Source of the DNA: Paraburkholderia sabiae | GTDB taxonomy: Bacteria > Pseudomonadota > Gammaproteobacteria > Burkholderiales > Burkholderiaceae | NCBI RefSeq assembly: GCF_030412785.1 | Contig: NZ_CP125295.1 | Span: 2,170,001-2,234,000 of the forward strand | Direction of reading: 5' to 3' | DNA length: 64,000 nucleotides | Part shown: one piece after another, positions 33,722-42,393 of the stretch | Layout of the letters: each line of letters opens with the position of its first letter | How positions within the stretch are numbered: position 1 is the stretch's first letter | Position numbers and translations under genes: made by a program | Notes under the pieces: generated by a model | The model's database searches: none | Seen by the model: the letters and a program-made list of their open reading frames with translations, nothing else | What the model was told of the DNA's origin: nothing

Positions 33722-34870
33722 TCAAGGCTGGCCCAGATTCCAGGGGTGATCCGCGCCGTCGCTGTCTTCGAGCAAAGTCTGTCCGAGCGCACATTCGTCG
33801 CGTTCCGCATGGCTTTGACGCAGGAACACGGGTAGATCGGCGATCGCGTGAGCGAACCACGCATCGGTGCAGAACGGCACCGCGCCGAGCGCGCGCGACA
33901 CATGCTCCATCACCTGCCCGGCCGCCTGTTCGACGGCGACGCGCACGCGCAGCGCGCATTGCTGCGCATCGTCGCGTGGATGCGCGTCGATCCATGCCGC
34001 CGATTCGCGCAGTAGCGCAGCGACAGCGGACAGTTCGGCATCGGCGGCACCGAGATGCGCGCACGCATGCGGGTTCGCGTGACGCTTCACGCTGTCGCGC
34101 AGAATCGACGCGAGTGCGGCGGCGCAGCCGTACCAGCACGCGGCGATACCCGCGCCGCCATGCCAGAAGCCCGGACGCGACAGATACGCGCCCACGTCGC
34201 CGATCTGCACGGCGCGCGCGCCGTCGAAGCGCACGCTGCTCGTGCCCGTCGCGCGCATGCCGACGGCCTGCCAGCCAGCGGAATCGATCGAGATGGAAGG
34301 CTGCGACAGTTCGACGGCAGCCAACACTGGCTCGTCGTCGCGCCACGCCGTCACCAACGCATGCGAGACGTGCGGCGCGCCCGAACACCACGGCTTCTCG
34401 CCTTCGAGCGTCAACGCGTCGCCACCTCCCGATGCGCGCGCGATCAGCTTCGCGTTCGGCGGCTCGGCAGCCCAGACGGCCCAGTTGCCGTCGTCGGCGA
34501 GTTCGGCGCGATCCAGTTCCGCGAGAATCGCGAGCGCATCGGTGTGCGCTTCGTAGAGCTTCACCAGCGACAGATCGCACGCCGCGACAGCCGCGAGGCC
34601 GCGCCACCGCGTCGCCGTTTCGCCGCGGCCCGGCAGCGGCAGCCAGTCCATGCCGCGCGCACGCAGCGCATCGAGCGTGGCCGCGCGGCTCGCCGACTGC
34701 TCGTCGCCATAACGCACGCTCGCCAGATATTGCTCGAGTGCCGGAACGAGCGCATAGCGTCGCGGCTCGATGTCGGCGTCCGGCTCCTCGTCGTTCAGAC
34801 GCAGTCCGCTGTTGATGTACCACGCAGCGGGCGCGGCGCGCCGCAGGGGATCGTGGCCGATATCGTTCAT
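33722..34870 (-). CDS. Acyl-CoA dehydrogenase-like flavoprotein
   Basis: This 382-residue protein has the length and helical/beta/helical layout of acyl-CoA dehydrogenases: GAPHVSHALVTAWRDDEPVL in the middle beta domain, SIDSAGWQAVGMRATGTSSV and the C-terminal helices with HVSRALGAVPFCTDAWFAHA. The FAD-linking region is divergent, and the usual catalytic Glu is not obvious by eye. It may oxidise a carrier-bound intermediate rather than a fatty acyl-CoA. AAGGAG lies six bases upstream of the ATG. It is first gene of the three-gene operon with methyltransferase and glycosyltransferase, 12 bp ahead of the former. Confidence 0.8.
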   Translation of the reverse strand: MNDIGHDPLRRAAPAAWYINSGLRLNDEEPDADIEPRRYALVPALEQYLASVRYGDEQSASRAATLDALRARGMDWLPLPGRGETATRWRGLAAVAACDLSLVKLYEAHTDALAILAELDRAELADDGNWAVWAAEPPNAKLIARASGGGDALTLEGEKPWCSGAPHVSHALVTAWRDDEPVLAAVELSQPSISIDSAGWQAVGMRATGTSSVRFDGARAVQIGDVGAYLSRPGFWHGGAGIAACWYGCAAALASILRDSVKRHANPHACAHLGAADAELSAVAALLRESAAWIDAHPRDDAQQCALRVRVAVEQAAGQVMEHVSRALGAVPFCTDAWFAHAIADLPVFLRQSHAERDECALGQTLLEDSDGADHPWNLGQP

Positions 34871-35101
34871 GCGTTGCTCCTTGATGAAGGCCTGCGAAGG
34901 CATCGGATTCGTTGCTGCGCCGCCGACAGTGCGGTCGCTTCGCAGGCGCTTGCGAGCCACTATGCAAGCGACGTGCCCATGATCCGCCGCGTGTCTCGTA
35001 GACGGCATGGCGATTGCGGACCAGCAAAGACATGCGGCGAACGCGCCTCCCGCATACGGCGCACCACCTTCGCTGCGCTGCCGATTCCGACGAGGACAAC
35101 G

Positions 35102-36685
35102 ATGACCACCAACACGACAATGCAAAAAGCTGCCCGGCTCTCCGATCTCGCTGACAACGGCATGAAGCGCATCGAGGCGGACGGCACGCCGATCCTGCTG
35201 ATCCGTCGCGGCCATACGGTGCATGCCTACAGCGCGGATTGTCCGCATGCGGGCGCGCCGCTCGAACAGGGCGCGCTCTGCGATGGGCGGCTGATCTGTC
35301 CGTGGCACAAGGGGACGTTCGACATCGCCACAGGCGCGCTCGTCGAGCCGCCCGCGCTGCTGCCGTTGACGCGTTATCCCGTGCGGATCGAACACGACGA
35401 TGTGCTCGTCGGCAGCACGCCGGAGCCGTCGGAAACGAAACCGGCAACGGCTGCAGACCAGCGCACCTTCGCGATCGTCGGCGCAGGCGCGGCGGGTGCG
35501 GCCGCTTGCGCCGCGCTGCGCGAAGCGGGTTTCGCGGGCCGTATCGCGCTGATCGATCGCGAGCCGCGCACGCCGTACGACCGCACCGTGTTGAGTAAAT
35601 TCGTGCCGTCCGGCGAGATGCCCGTCGACGACATTCCGCCCCTGCTGCCCGACGACTTTTTCGCGAAGCACGGCGTCGACCGGATCCAGGCCGAAGTCAC
35701 GACGCTGGATGCGAAAGCGCGCCGCATCGATATCGGCAGCGCACCGTCGATCCGCTACGACGCCGCGCTGGTCGCGACGGGCGGCATTCCGAAGCGGCTA
35801 ACGCTGCAAGGCAGCGAGGCGGACAGCGTCAAGCCGCGCATCCGTCTGCTGCGCAATCGTGACGACGCGCGCCGTCTCGTTGAAACCGCGCAGCAAGGCG
35901 AACACGCGCTCGTGCTCGGCGCGAGTTTCGTCGGACTGGAAGTGGCGTCGGCGCTGCGTGAGCGCAAGCTGCGTGTAACGGTCGTGTCGCCGGGCAATGT
36001 GCCGTTCGAAAAGCAGTTCGGTCCCGAACTCGGCAGACTGTTCATGCGGCTGCACGAGGCGCATGGCGTGAAGGTGCGTATGGGACGTCAAGCGCGTTCC
36101 GTCGAGCCTGGCGATGCCGATGGCGACGGCGCGCTGCGCGTGACACTCGACAACGGCGACACCGTGTCATGCGACTTCATCGTTGCGGGTATCGGCGTGA
36201 CGCCTGCGACGGATTTTCTCGACGGCGTGACGCGCAACGAAGACAAGAGCCTCAACGTCGATTCGTCGATGCGCGTGAAGGATGGCCCGGATGGCCTCTA
36301 CGCGGCGGGCGATATCGCGCGCTTCGAATTGCAGGCGCCCGTTAGCGAGCGCGTGCGGATCGAGCACTGGCGCGTCGCGCAGCAGCAAGCGCGCATCGCC
36401 GCGCACGCGATGCTCGGCATGCCGCCGAAGGAACCGCTGGTGCCGTTTTTCTGGACCTATCACTTCGGCAAGACGTTCGAATATCTCGGCCACGCGAAGC
36501 ACTGGGACGAAACGCGCTTCACGGGCACGCCCGATACGTTCGAATTCATCGCGCTGCTGGGAGATAAAGGGAAGCTGGTCGCGGCTGTCGGATGCAATCG
36601 CGAGAAACAGACGGGGATGCTGGTGGAAGCGCTGCGCAAGCCGTTGACTCTCGACGACGCGACGAAGATCGCCGAGTCGGCTTAA
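35102..36685 (+). CDS. Rieske-FAD NAD(P)H oxidoreductase (AIFM3-like)
   Basis: This 527-residue protein fuses an N-terminal Rieske domain (residues 10-105; Cys47, His49, Cys66, His69 in CPHAG and CPWHKG) to a pyridine-nucleotide-disulfide-type reductase. It has an FAD site FAIVGAGAAGAAACAALREA at about 123-142, a second GASFVGLEVASALRE NAD(P) site, GLYAAGDIARFE and a C-terminal dimerisation domain. Similar proteins pass electrons from NAD(P)H to monooxygenases or protect against redox stress. GAGGA precedes the ATG. It is divergent from the acyl-CoA-dehydrogenase operon, 231 bp away, with no oxygenase in the window as partner. Confidence 0.92.
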   Translation: MTTNTTMQKAARLSDLADNGMKRIEADGTPILLIRRGHTVHAYSADCPHAGAPLEQGALCDGRLICPWHKGTFDIATGALVEPPALLPLTRYPVRIEHDDVLVGSTPEPSETKPATAADQRTFAIVGAGAAGAAACAALREAGFAGRIALIDREPRTPYDRTVLSKFVPSGEMPVDDIPPLLPDDFFAKHGVDRIQAEVTTLDAKARRIDIGSAPSIRYDAALVATGGIPKRLTLQGSEADSVKPRIRLLRNRDDARRLVETAQQGEHALVLGASFVGLEVASALRERKLRVTVVSPGNVPFEKQFGPELGRLFMRLHEAHGVKVRMGRQARSVEPGDADGDGALRVTLDNGDTVSCDFIVAGIGVTPATDFLDGVTRNEDKSLNVDSSMRVKDGPDGLYAAGDIARFELQAPVSERVRIEHWRVAQQQARIAAHAMLGMPPKEPLVPFFWTYHFGKTFEYLGHAKHWDETRFTGTPDTFEFIALLGDKGKLVAAVGCNREKQTGMLVEALRKPLTLDDATKIAESA

Positions 36686-36703
36686 AAGCATTGGGTTGAA
36701 GCG

Positions 36704-36739
36704 CACCGCGCATCGCACGATGTCGTGCGATGCGCGGTG
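36704..36739. terminator. Long perfect hairpin between convergent genes
   Basis: ACCGCGCATCGCACGA pairs with TCGTGCGATGCGCGGT, a 16-bp perfect stem with almost no loop. It lies between the Rieske-FAD gene and the convergent 68-residue gene. There is no T-run, so it may end transcription only in part or protect mRNA ends. Confidence 0.55.
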
Positions 36740-36749
36740 TACTGATTCG

Positions 36750-36956
36750 CTATTCGCTGTTGTGCGACGGACTCCCGCCTGCACCCGGCGGCTCCGGCCG
36801 GTCGCCGCTGCCTAGCGGCACTTCGGCCGTTTGCTTCGGATGCGGATTCGAACGAGGCGGATTCGTCGCCTTCATCGTTTCCGTCGGCTCGCCAGGCTCA
36901 GTGGTCGTACCTGTTTTCTTTCGATCATCCTGCTTGTCGGGTTGTTTCTGTTCCAT
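36750..36956 (-). CDS. Small disordered hydrophilic protein (68 aa)
   Basis: The protein opens MEQKQPDKQDDRKKTGTTTE and is rich in Pro, Gly, Glu, Lys and Asp, with no hydrophobic core, so it is probably intrinsically disordered. GGGAG precedes the ATG at seven bases. Similar short stress-like proteins are common in Burkholderiaceae, but I cannot assign a family. It lies 36 bp downstream of the 103-residue gene and may share its transcript. Confidence 0.65.
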   Translation of the reverse strand: MEQKQPDKQDDRKKTGTTTEPGEPTETMKATNPPRSNPHPKQTAEVPLGSGDRPEPPGAGGSPSHNSE

Positions 36957-36992
36957 CTCGTTGCTCCCGTTCAGTGCTTCGTTCAGTGCTGT

Positions 36993-37304
36993 TCAGAACC
37001 GGTTGATCCTGAAGTCGCCAGCGAGCGCCGTGCCATGACGTCGCTGCATCAGCTTTTCGAACTCCACCGCGATGCGCGCCAGCGACCGGCGCTTCTGCAC
37101 GATGTCCCATTGTGTATATGCATCGAGCGCTTCGTCGTCGAACGACACTGTCACCGACGCGCGTTGTCCTTCCGCATCGAAGCCGATATAGAGCATGCCG
37201 TTGCTCAGTTCCTCGATGCGAAACGGAACATGCCGCGCCTCGAAATAGCGGCCGAGCGTCTCGGCGATATCGCGCCGGTCGCCGGGCAGCACCGCGATCG
37301 TCAT
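36993..37304 (-). CDS. Conserved hypothetical protein (103 aa)
   Basis: MTIAVLPGDRRDIAETLGRY begins a compact alpha/beta protein. FEARHVPFRIEELSNGMLYI and ASVTVSFDDEALDAYTQWDI suggest two strand-helix units, and the end ALAGDFRINRF is well conserved in style. No signal peptide or catalytic motif is seen. The start at 37304 has CAGGAA upstream; a longer reading adds 41 residues with poor coding bias. Function unknown. Confidence 0.65.
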   Translation of the reverse strand: MTIAVLPGDRRDIAETLGRYFEARHVPFRIEELSNGMLYIGFDAEGQRASVTVSFDDEALDAYTQWDIVQKRRSLARIAVEFEKLMQRRHGTALAGDFRINRF

Positions 37305-37449
37305 GGGCATTCCTGCTGGAAACATCGCTGAAAACATCCGTGCATTGCATGCGACACGCGCTGAAACATCTACATGTGGGCCTGGAAGGTTTGCAGGCTC
37401 GCATCGTGACGCTGTGCGCATCGGCATGCCGGTTTCGATCCGGATCGCG

Positions 37450-37596
37450 TCAAGGTTGGCGTTGTCCGCCCTGATGCGGCGGCGGCTTCTGGTTTTGCTG
37501 TTGCTGTCCGCCGTCGCGATTCGGTTGACGCGGGGTGGCGGGATGATTCGGTTGAGCCTTCGGTTGCGCCATTTGCGTGCTCATCGATTGCTTCAT
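37450..37596 (-). CDS. Small Gln/Pro-rich protein (48 aa)
   Basis: The frame reads MKQSMSTQMAQPKAQPNHPA and continues with Pro, Gln, Asn and Gly residues including QQQQ and PPP, ending HQGGQRQP. AGAGGA lies about nine bases upstream of the ATG. Composition and size match the other short hydrophilic proteins of this region (68, 53 and 136 residues), so it is probably expressed, and disordered. It matches no family I know and could be missed by length filters. Confidence 0.6.
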   Translation of the reverse strand: MKQSMSTQMAQPKAQPNHPATPRQPNRDGGQQQQNQKPPPHQGGQRQP

Positions 37597-37798
37597 GATC
37601 AATGTCCTCTTTTGGGGTTGAACGCTTCAGGGTTGAACACGGGTTCGCGCGCCGCGCATTGCGCGACACGCCTGCACCGATGATTGCGGCAAGCGGTGTT
37701 CCTGTCGCGAGGAACATCGGCGAGGAACATCGTTTGCTGCCCGTTTCATCGTATGTTCGCGATGGCTTCTTTCTTGCATCCGCAACGAGAAGCACACC

Positions 37799-40006
37799 AT
37801 GCCGATGACGCAAAACCTGACCCGCACAGCCACCGAAACCGCCACCGAGCCACCGACGATCGACACCCGCACAGCGAGCCGTCACACGAGCATCGCGCCG
37901 AGCCTGCTGCGCCCGCGTCACACCTGCGAGCGCAAGGAGCACGCGCATCATTTCCGCGTCCTGATCGACGCCGCTGAATACTTCGAGACGCTGCGCGCAG
38001 CGATGATCCGCGCGCGCCATAGCATCTACATCGTCGGCTGGGATATCGACAGCCGTCTGGAACTCGTGCCGGGCGGTGCGCCCGACGGCCTGCCCGCACC
38101 GCTTGCCGATTTTCTCTGCGCTCTGGCCGAAGCGAACCGACATCTGCGGATCTACGTGCTCGCGTGGGACTTCGCGATGCTGTACGCGTTCGAACGCGAA
38201 TGGCTGCCCGTGTACAAGCTCGGCTGGCGCACGCATCGGCGCATCCGCTTCCGGCAGGACGGACGGCATCCCCTCGGCGCGTCGCATCATCAGAAGATCG
38301 TCGTGATCGACGACGGGCTCGCGTTCGTCGGCGGCATCGATCTGACACGTTCGCGCTGGGACACGCCCGAGCATCATCCGCACGCGCCGTTGCGACGCAA
38401 TGGAGGCGCCACGCCCTATCAGCCGATGCACGACGTGCAGGCGATGTTCGACGGCCCCGCCGCGCATGCCGTGAGTCTGCTCGTGCGCGAACGATGGCTG
38501 CGCGCGACGACCAAGGCAATCGACGCCACGCCCGACTCCACTTCGCTCGCGTACGATGCCGCCAGCATCTGGCCGGCCGATATCGCCGCCGACATCGAAG
38601 AGGTCGAACTCGGCATTTCGCTGACGCAGCCGGCCTTCGAAGGACGGCCGCTCGTCGAGCAGATCCAGCAACTGTATGTCGACGCGATCGCCTCCGCGAA
38701 GCGCACGATCTACATCGAAAACCAGTACTTCACGGCAAGCCGTGTGGGTGCCGCGCTCGCCGCGCGTCTCGCCGATGCCGACAGTCCCGATATCGCCGTC
38801 GTCGGTCCCGAACGGACCAGCGGCTGGCTGCAGGAAGCGACGATGGGCGTGCTGCGCGCGCGGCTGCATGGCCTCCTGAAACAGGCAGACGAACGCGGAC
38901 GTTACGCGATGTATGCGCCGACCACGGGCGGCCAGTTCATTAACGTGCACAGCAAACTGATGACCGTCGACGACGACGTGCTGATCGTCGGCAGCGCGAA
39001 TCTCAACAATCGCTCGATGGTGCTCGACACCGAATGCAATATCACGCTCGAAGCGCGCGGCGATTCGCGCGTGCAGCGAGTGATCGCGTCGGTGCGCAAC
39101 CGGCTGCTCGCCGAACATCTCGACGTCTCGCCCGCCGACGTGCAAAGCGCGCTCGGCACGCAGCGTCTGAACGCAGCGATCGCGCAACTGCGTCACGGCG
39201 AACGCACGCTGATGCCGCTCGATCCCGTCGTGTCCGGCGACCTCGAAGATCTGGCGTCGCGCATGTCGGTGCTCGATGCCGAAGCGCCCGTCGCGCCGCA
39301 CGAACTCGTGCGCCACTTTCTGCCCGAAGAGCGCAGCCGCCCGCTGACGGGCAAGCTGCTCGCGCTCGGCACGCTCGCGCTGATCGTCGTCGCACTCGCC
39401 GTGCTGTGGCGCTTCACGCCGTTGCGCGACGCCGTCAGCTTTGCGACGCTCGTGCACGGCGCACAGCGCGTGCATGCATCGCCGCTCGGACCATTCGCGA
39501 TCGTTGCGCTGTACGCGATTGCGGCGAGCGTGTCAGTGCCCGTCACGCTGCTGATCGCCGCGAGCGGTTTCGTGTTCGGCGCGTTGTGGGGCAGCGCGTA
39601 TGCGTTTGCGGGCACGATGATCTCGGCGTGCATCACGTACTATGCGGGCGCCGCGCTCGGTCACGACGCCGTGCGCAAACTCGCGGGCAGCCGCATCAAC
39701 CGGATCAGCGAAAAGCTCGGCAAAAAGGGCTTCGTGACGGTCGTTATCCTGCGCGTCGTGCCCGTAGCGCCGTTCACGATCATCAATCTCGCGGCGGGCG
39801 CGTCACATATCAGCCTGCGCGATTATCTGGCGGGCACCGTGCTCGGCATGACGCCCGGCATCGTGCTCGCGACGACGTTCGCGCATCAGCTCGTCGCCGC
39901 CGTGCGTCATCCGTCGATGACAGGGCTGGCGCTCGTCGCGCTGATCGGCGCCACGCTCGTCGGGCTGTCCGTCGCGTTGCAACGCTTCTTTGCGCGCCGC
40001 TCATGA
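37799..40006 (+). CDS. Phospholipase D-like enzyme fused to a VTT/DedA-type membrane domain
   Basis: This 735-residue protein has two HxKxxxxD sites, His164-Lys166-Asp171 (HHQKIVVIDD) and His384-Lys386-Asp391 (VHSKLMTVDD), which form one PLD active centre. From about residue 515 the chain becomes a membrane domain with LLALGTLALIVVALAVLWRF and the VTT/SNARE-associated signature VTVVILRVVPVAPFTIINLA. The soluble part resembles cardiolipin synthase ClsB or eukaryotic-type PLD; the membrane part may flip or position lipid. It overlaps the EEP gene by ATGA, as clsB is linked to ybhP in E. coli. Transphosphatidylation or lipid hydrolysis is the likely activity. Confidence 0.9.
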   Translation: MPMTQNLTRTATETATEPPTIDTRTASRHTSIAPSLLRPRHTCERKEHAHHFRVLIDAAEYFETLRAAMIRARHSIYIVGWDIDSRLELVPGGAPDGLPAPLADFLCALAEANRHLRIYVLAWDFAMLYAFEREWLPVYKLGWRTHRRIRFRQDGRHPLGASHHQKIVVIDDGLAFVGGIDLTRSRWDTPEHHPHAPLRRNGGATPYQPMHDVQAMFDGPAAHAVSLLVRERWLRATTKAIDATPDSTSLAYDAASIWPADIAADIEEVELGISLTQPAFEGRPLVEQIQQLYVDAIASAKRTIYIENQYFTASRVGAALAARLADADSPDIAVVGPERTSGWLQEATMGVLRARLHGLLKQADERGRYAMYAPTTGGQFINVHSKLMTVDDDVLIVGSANLNNRSMVLDTECNITLEARGDSRVQRVIASVRNRLLAEHLDVSPADVQSALGTQRLNAAIAQLRHGERTLMPLDPVVSGDLEDLASRMSVLDAEAPVAPHELVRHFLPEERSRPLTGKLLALGTLALIVVALAVLWRFTPLRDAVSFATLVHGAQRVHASPLGPFAIVALYAIAASVSVPVTLLIAASGFVFGALWGSAYAFAGTMISACITYYAGAALGHDAVRKLAGSRINRISEKLGKKGFVTVVILRVVPVAPFTIINLAAGASHISLRDYLAGTVLGMTPGIVLATTFAHQLVAAVRHPSMTGLALVALIGATLVGLSVALQRFFARRS

Positions 40007-40755
40007 ACGAGACCGACTTCTCTACCTTGCAAGAGCAGACCGCGACCGTCGATGTCCGTGCATTGCGCATCGCGACATACAACATTCACGGCACGATCGG
40101 CACAGACGGGCGCGCGTCGCCCGAGCGGATCGCGCATGTGATCCGCGAACTCGACGCCGATATCGTTGCATTGCAGGAAGTGCCATTGGGCGGCAGTTTT
40201 GCGCCAGGCGCGCTGCCCGTCTTGCGCGAGATGACAGGCATGGATGCCGTCGCGGGACCGACGCTCGATACGCCCGAACGCCGCTATGGCAACGCGATCC
40301 TGAGCCGTCTGCCGATCTGCGCGACGCGCGCGCTCGATCTTTCGTTCGGCAAACGAGAAGCGCGCGGCGCGCTGGATGTCGACGTGGAAACGGATGGTCC
40401 GGGCACGGCACTGCGCGTGGTTGCGACGCACCTGGGACTGTCGGCGCGCGAGCGGCGCGCGCAGATCCGCGCACTGATTTCCGCTTTCGATACACCGCGC
40501 ATGCCTGTTCTGCTGATGGGCGACATCAACGAATGGTTCGTGTGGGGTCACGCGCTGCGCATGCTCGTCACCCATTTTCGGGCGGCGCCGGCGCCGCGCA
40601 CCTTTCCGTCGCGGCTGCCCGTCTTCGCGCTCGACCGCATCTGGATGCACCCCGCCGACCGCCTGCTCGACGTGCAGGTGCACCGCAGCATGGCCGCGCG
40701 TGTCGCATCGGATCATTTGCCACTGGTTGCGCGGATCGCACGAGAGCATTATTAG
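40003..40755 (+). CDS. Endonuclease/exonuclease/phosphatase-fold protein (YbhP-like)
   Basis: This 250-residue EEP-fold enzyme has RIATYNIHGTIGTDG with the metal-site Asn, DIVALQEVPLGG with the catalytic Glu, THLGLSARERRAQI, LLMGDINEW and the terminal SDHLPLVARI His. This set is complete, so phosphodiesterase or phosphatase activity is expected, perhaps on lipid head groups. Its ATG overlaps the phospholipase D-like stop (ATGA), indicating coupled synthesis. In E. coli the EEP protein YbhP is likewise encoded beside cardiolipin synthase ClsB. The upstream part of the frame is PLD shadow. Confidence 0.9.
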   Translation: MNETDFSTLQEQTATVDVRALRIATYNIHGTIGTDGRASPERIAHVIRELDADIVALQEVPLGGSFAPGALPVLREMTGMDAVAGPTLDTPERRYGNAILSRLPICATRALDLSFGKREARGALDVDVETDGPGTALRVVATHLGLSARERRAQIRALISAFDTPRMPVLLMGDINEWFVWGHALRMLVTHFRAAPAPRTFPSRLPVFALDRIWMHPADRLLDVQVHRSMAARVASDHLPLVARIAREHY

Positions 40756-40829
40756 TAGTTCGCAGTGAAGTGCAGGTGCGACGCTTGCGCGCTCTGCGGG
40801 TTCGTTCAACTTTCTTCATGGAGCTGCCA

Positions 40830-40991
40830 ATGGTTAGAAAGAATTACGCCCCGGACGAAAACGCCCCTCGCCAACCCTACGCGGACAAGGACGCGGGCGT
40901 CGGCATGGGCCGGATCACCCTCGACGACGATGACGATCTCGAGGACGACCTGGACGATGAAGAAGAGGACGATGCAGAAGGCGCCCGTTGA
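40830..40991 (+). CDS. Small acidic protein (53 aa)
   Basis: MVRKNYAPDENAPRQPYADK is followed by GMGRITLDDDDDLEDDLDDE and a very acidic end. GGAG six bases upstream favours this ATG over one five codons earlier. A strong terminator follows. The protein resembles a short conserved acidic family of Burkholderiaceae without known role; an Asp/Glu-rich tail could bind basic proteins or divalent cations. Confidence 0.7.
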   Translation: MVRKNYAPDENAPRQPYADKDAGVGMGRITLDDDDDLEDDLDDEEEDDAEGAR

Positions 40992-41043
40992 TGGCTACGT
41001 TGATGGCTAGTGACTGAGACTAGCGAAAGCGTGATGAAAGAAC

Positions 41044-41081
41044 GCAGCGCGCGGCACGATGCCGTGCGCTGCTTTTGTTTT
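41044..41081 (+). terminator. Rho-independent terminator
   Basis: GCAGCGCGCGGCA pairs with TGCCGTGCGCTGC (13 bp, one G-T wobble) and is followed by TTTTGTTTT, about 50 bp after the small acidic gene. Confidence 0.88.
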
Positions 41082-41094
41082 ACGTCGATGAAAA

Positions 41095-41697
41095 TCAGGC
41101 GTGCCGTTCCGTGCGCCCTTCCATGCCGCGTTCGGCCTGCACCGGCTGCGGCGGCCGCAGCGGATCGAAGTCGGCCCAGCGACCCTGCTGCCAGCGCCCC
41201 GTCGCACGTTCGATCGACGCGCCGCCCGCCTCGCGCAGCACATGCGTGGCCGTATGCTGCGTTTCCGGCGTGACATGCACGGCGAGCAGCACGCCCGAGT
41301 CGCGCTCTTCATGATGATGCACGGCTTCGCGATGCGCGCCCTTACCGCCGCCGCGCGTGCGGTACATCGCGCCGATCAGTGAGCCAATGTATGCGCCGAC
41401 CCCGGCGGCAATCGCCGACACCAGTACAGGTGCGGAGAACGCCGTAAAAATGCCGACGCCGATCACGGCGCCCGCGACGGCCCCGATCGTCACGCCCATG
41501 CCCGCGCCCTTCGGCGTATCGATGGCGGCGGCGTCCTTGTTTTCATCGCCGCCAATCGGAAATCGCGCATGCTGGCCGCGCGGATTGACGAAGAACAGCG
41601 ATACATCTTCTTCGACGAATCCCGCGCTGAACAGACGTTCGGCGGCGGATTCGGCTGCGGGGAATGTGGTGAATCGTGCGGCAACGATGAGCGACAT
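41095..41697 (-). CDS. Glycine-zipper hypothetical protein (200 aa)
   Basis: SLIVAARFTTFPAAESAAER begins a flavodoxin-like or ferredoxin-like alpha/beta segment (residues 1-50). Then comes a long Gly/Ala stretch (GMGVTIGAVAGAVIGVGIFT ... AIAAGVGAYIGSLIGAMYRT) with GxxxG spacing that would form paired membrane helices. A basic His-rich tail (HREAVHHHEERDSG) and a second alpha/beta segment follow. GGGAGG precedes the ATG. Similar proteins in stress-induced loci are thought to be membrane-associated, but function is unknown. It converges on the small acidic gene. Confidence 0.7.
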   Translation of the reverse strand: MSLIVAARFTTFPAAESAAERLFSAGFVEEDVSLFFVNPRGQHARFPIGGDENKDAAAIDTPKGAGMGVTIGAVAGAVIGVGIFTAFSAPVLVSAIAAGVGAYIGSLIGAMYRTRGGGKGAHREAVHHHEERDSGVLLAVHVTPETQHTATHVLREAGGASIERATGRWQQGRWADFDPLRPPQPVQAERGMEGRTERHA

Positions 41698-41826
41698 GAT
41701 GCCTCCCTTGTTCCAGACTTCGTTCGATAAATGGGCGGCGGCGCGTCGCAAATCCTCGTTCGCGGACGCCGCCCGCCAATGTCATGACTTGAGCAAGGCA
41801 TGCGCCCGCGCTGCGTTCGCGCACAA

Positions 41827-42237
41827 CTATTTGCGGCGTTTCTGCCGCGCTTCGTCTTCCGCTGCGGCTGCGGCTTCGTCTTCCGCGCCTTCATCCGAGC
41901 CTTCGATCATCTCGCCCGCGATGCCTTCGGACGTTTCTTCGCCCGTCGCGCTGATCACCCGGTCGACGTCGATGTCCTCGTTCTGTTCGAGCGTCGAATC
42001 GCCATCGGCCGACGCGCGTTCGCCCGTGCCGGCGCGATCGCTGTCGCTGGCGAGTTCGGCTTCGCCCGTTTCGAGCGCGTGGTTGTCGAGTTCGTCGTCG
42101 ACGTCGAACTCATGACGCTTCGCGCCCGCCATGTCGCTGCCGCTATCCGACGAATCGCTCGGACCCAGCGATGCGTTGTCGTGTCCCGTCTGCTTGACCA
42201 CGGGGCGTTGTTCGTCGTCGGGATTGAGTGTGCTCAT
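41827..42237 (-). CDS. Acidic disordered protein (136 aa)
   Basis: MSTLNPDDEQRPVVKQTGHD leads into Asp/Glu/Ser/Ala-rich sequence (ELASDSDRAGTGERASADGD, EGSDEGAEDEAAAAAEDEAR) and a basic KRRK end. No folded domain is evident. GGAGG precedes the ATG. The basic C-terminal tip after a long acidic body is like some nucleic-acid- or histone-like-protein chaperone tails, but that is speculation. It is divergent from the udgX gene. Confidence 0.65.
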   Translation of the reverse strand: MSTLNPDDEQRPVVKQTGHDNASLGPSDSSDSGSDMAGAKRHEFDVDDELDNHALETGEAELASDSDRAGTGERASADGDSTLEQNEDIDVDRVISATGEETSEGIAGEMIEGSDEGAEDEAAAAAEDEARQKRRK

Positions 42238-42393
42238 GCTGGCCTCCAGAGTGGTTGATTCGGAAACTGCCTTGCTACATGGGCGCAAAAAACATTCCGC
42301 TGCTCCACTCAATTCCGCTTCCGAATTCTTTCGTGCAACTGAAGGGAACGCGTATTGCTCACCTGCCCGCACATGCATGGCGATTCAGACATC

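Noticed and set aside
33101..34870. NodS-like gene as evidence of a nodulation cluster
   Set aside because: No nodA, nodB, nodC or other nod-type gene is nearby; NodS-like methyltransferases occur outside nodulation loci.
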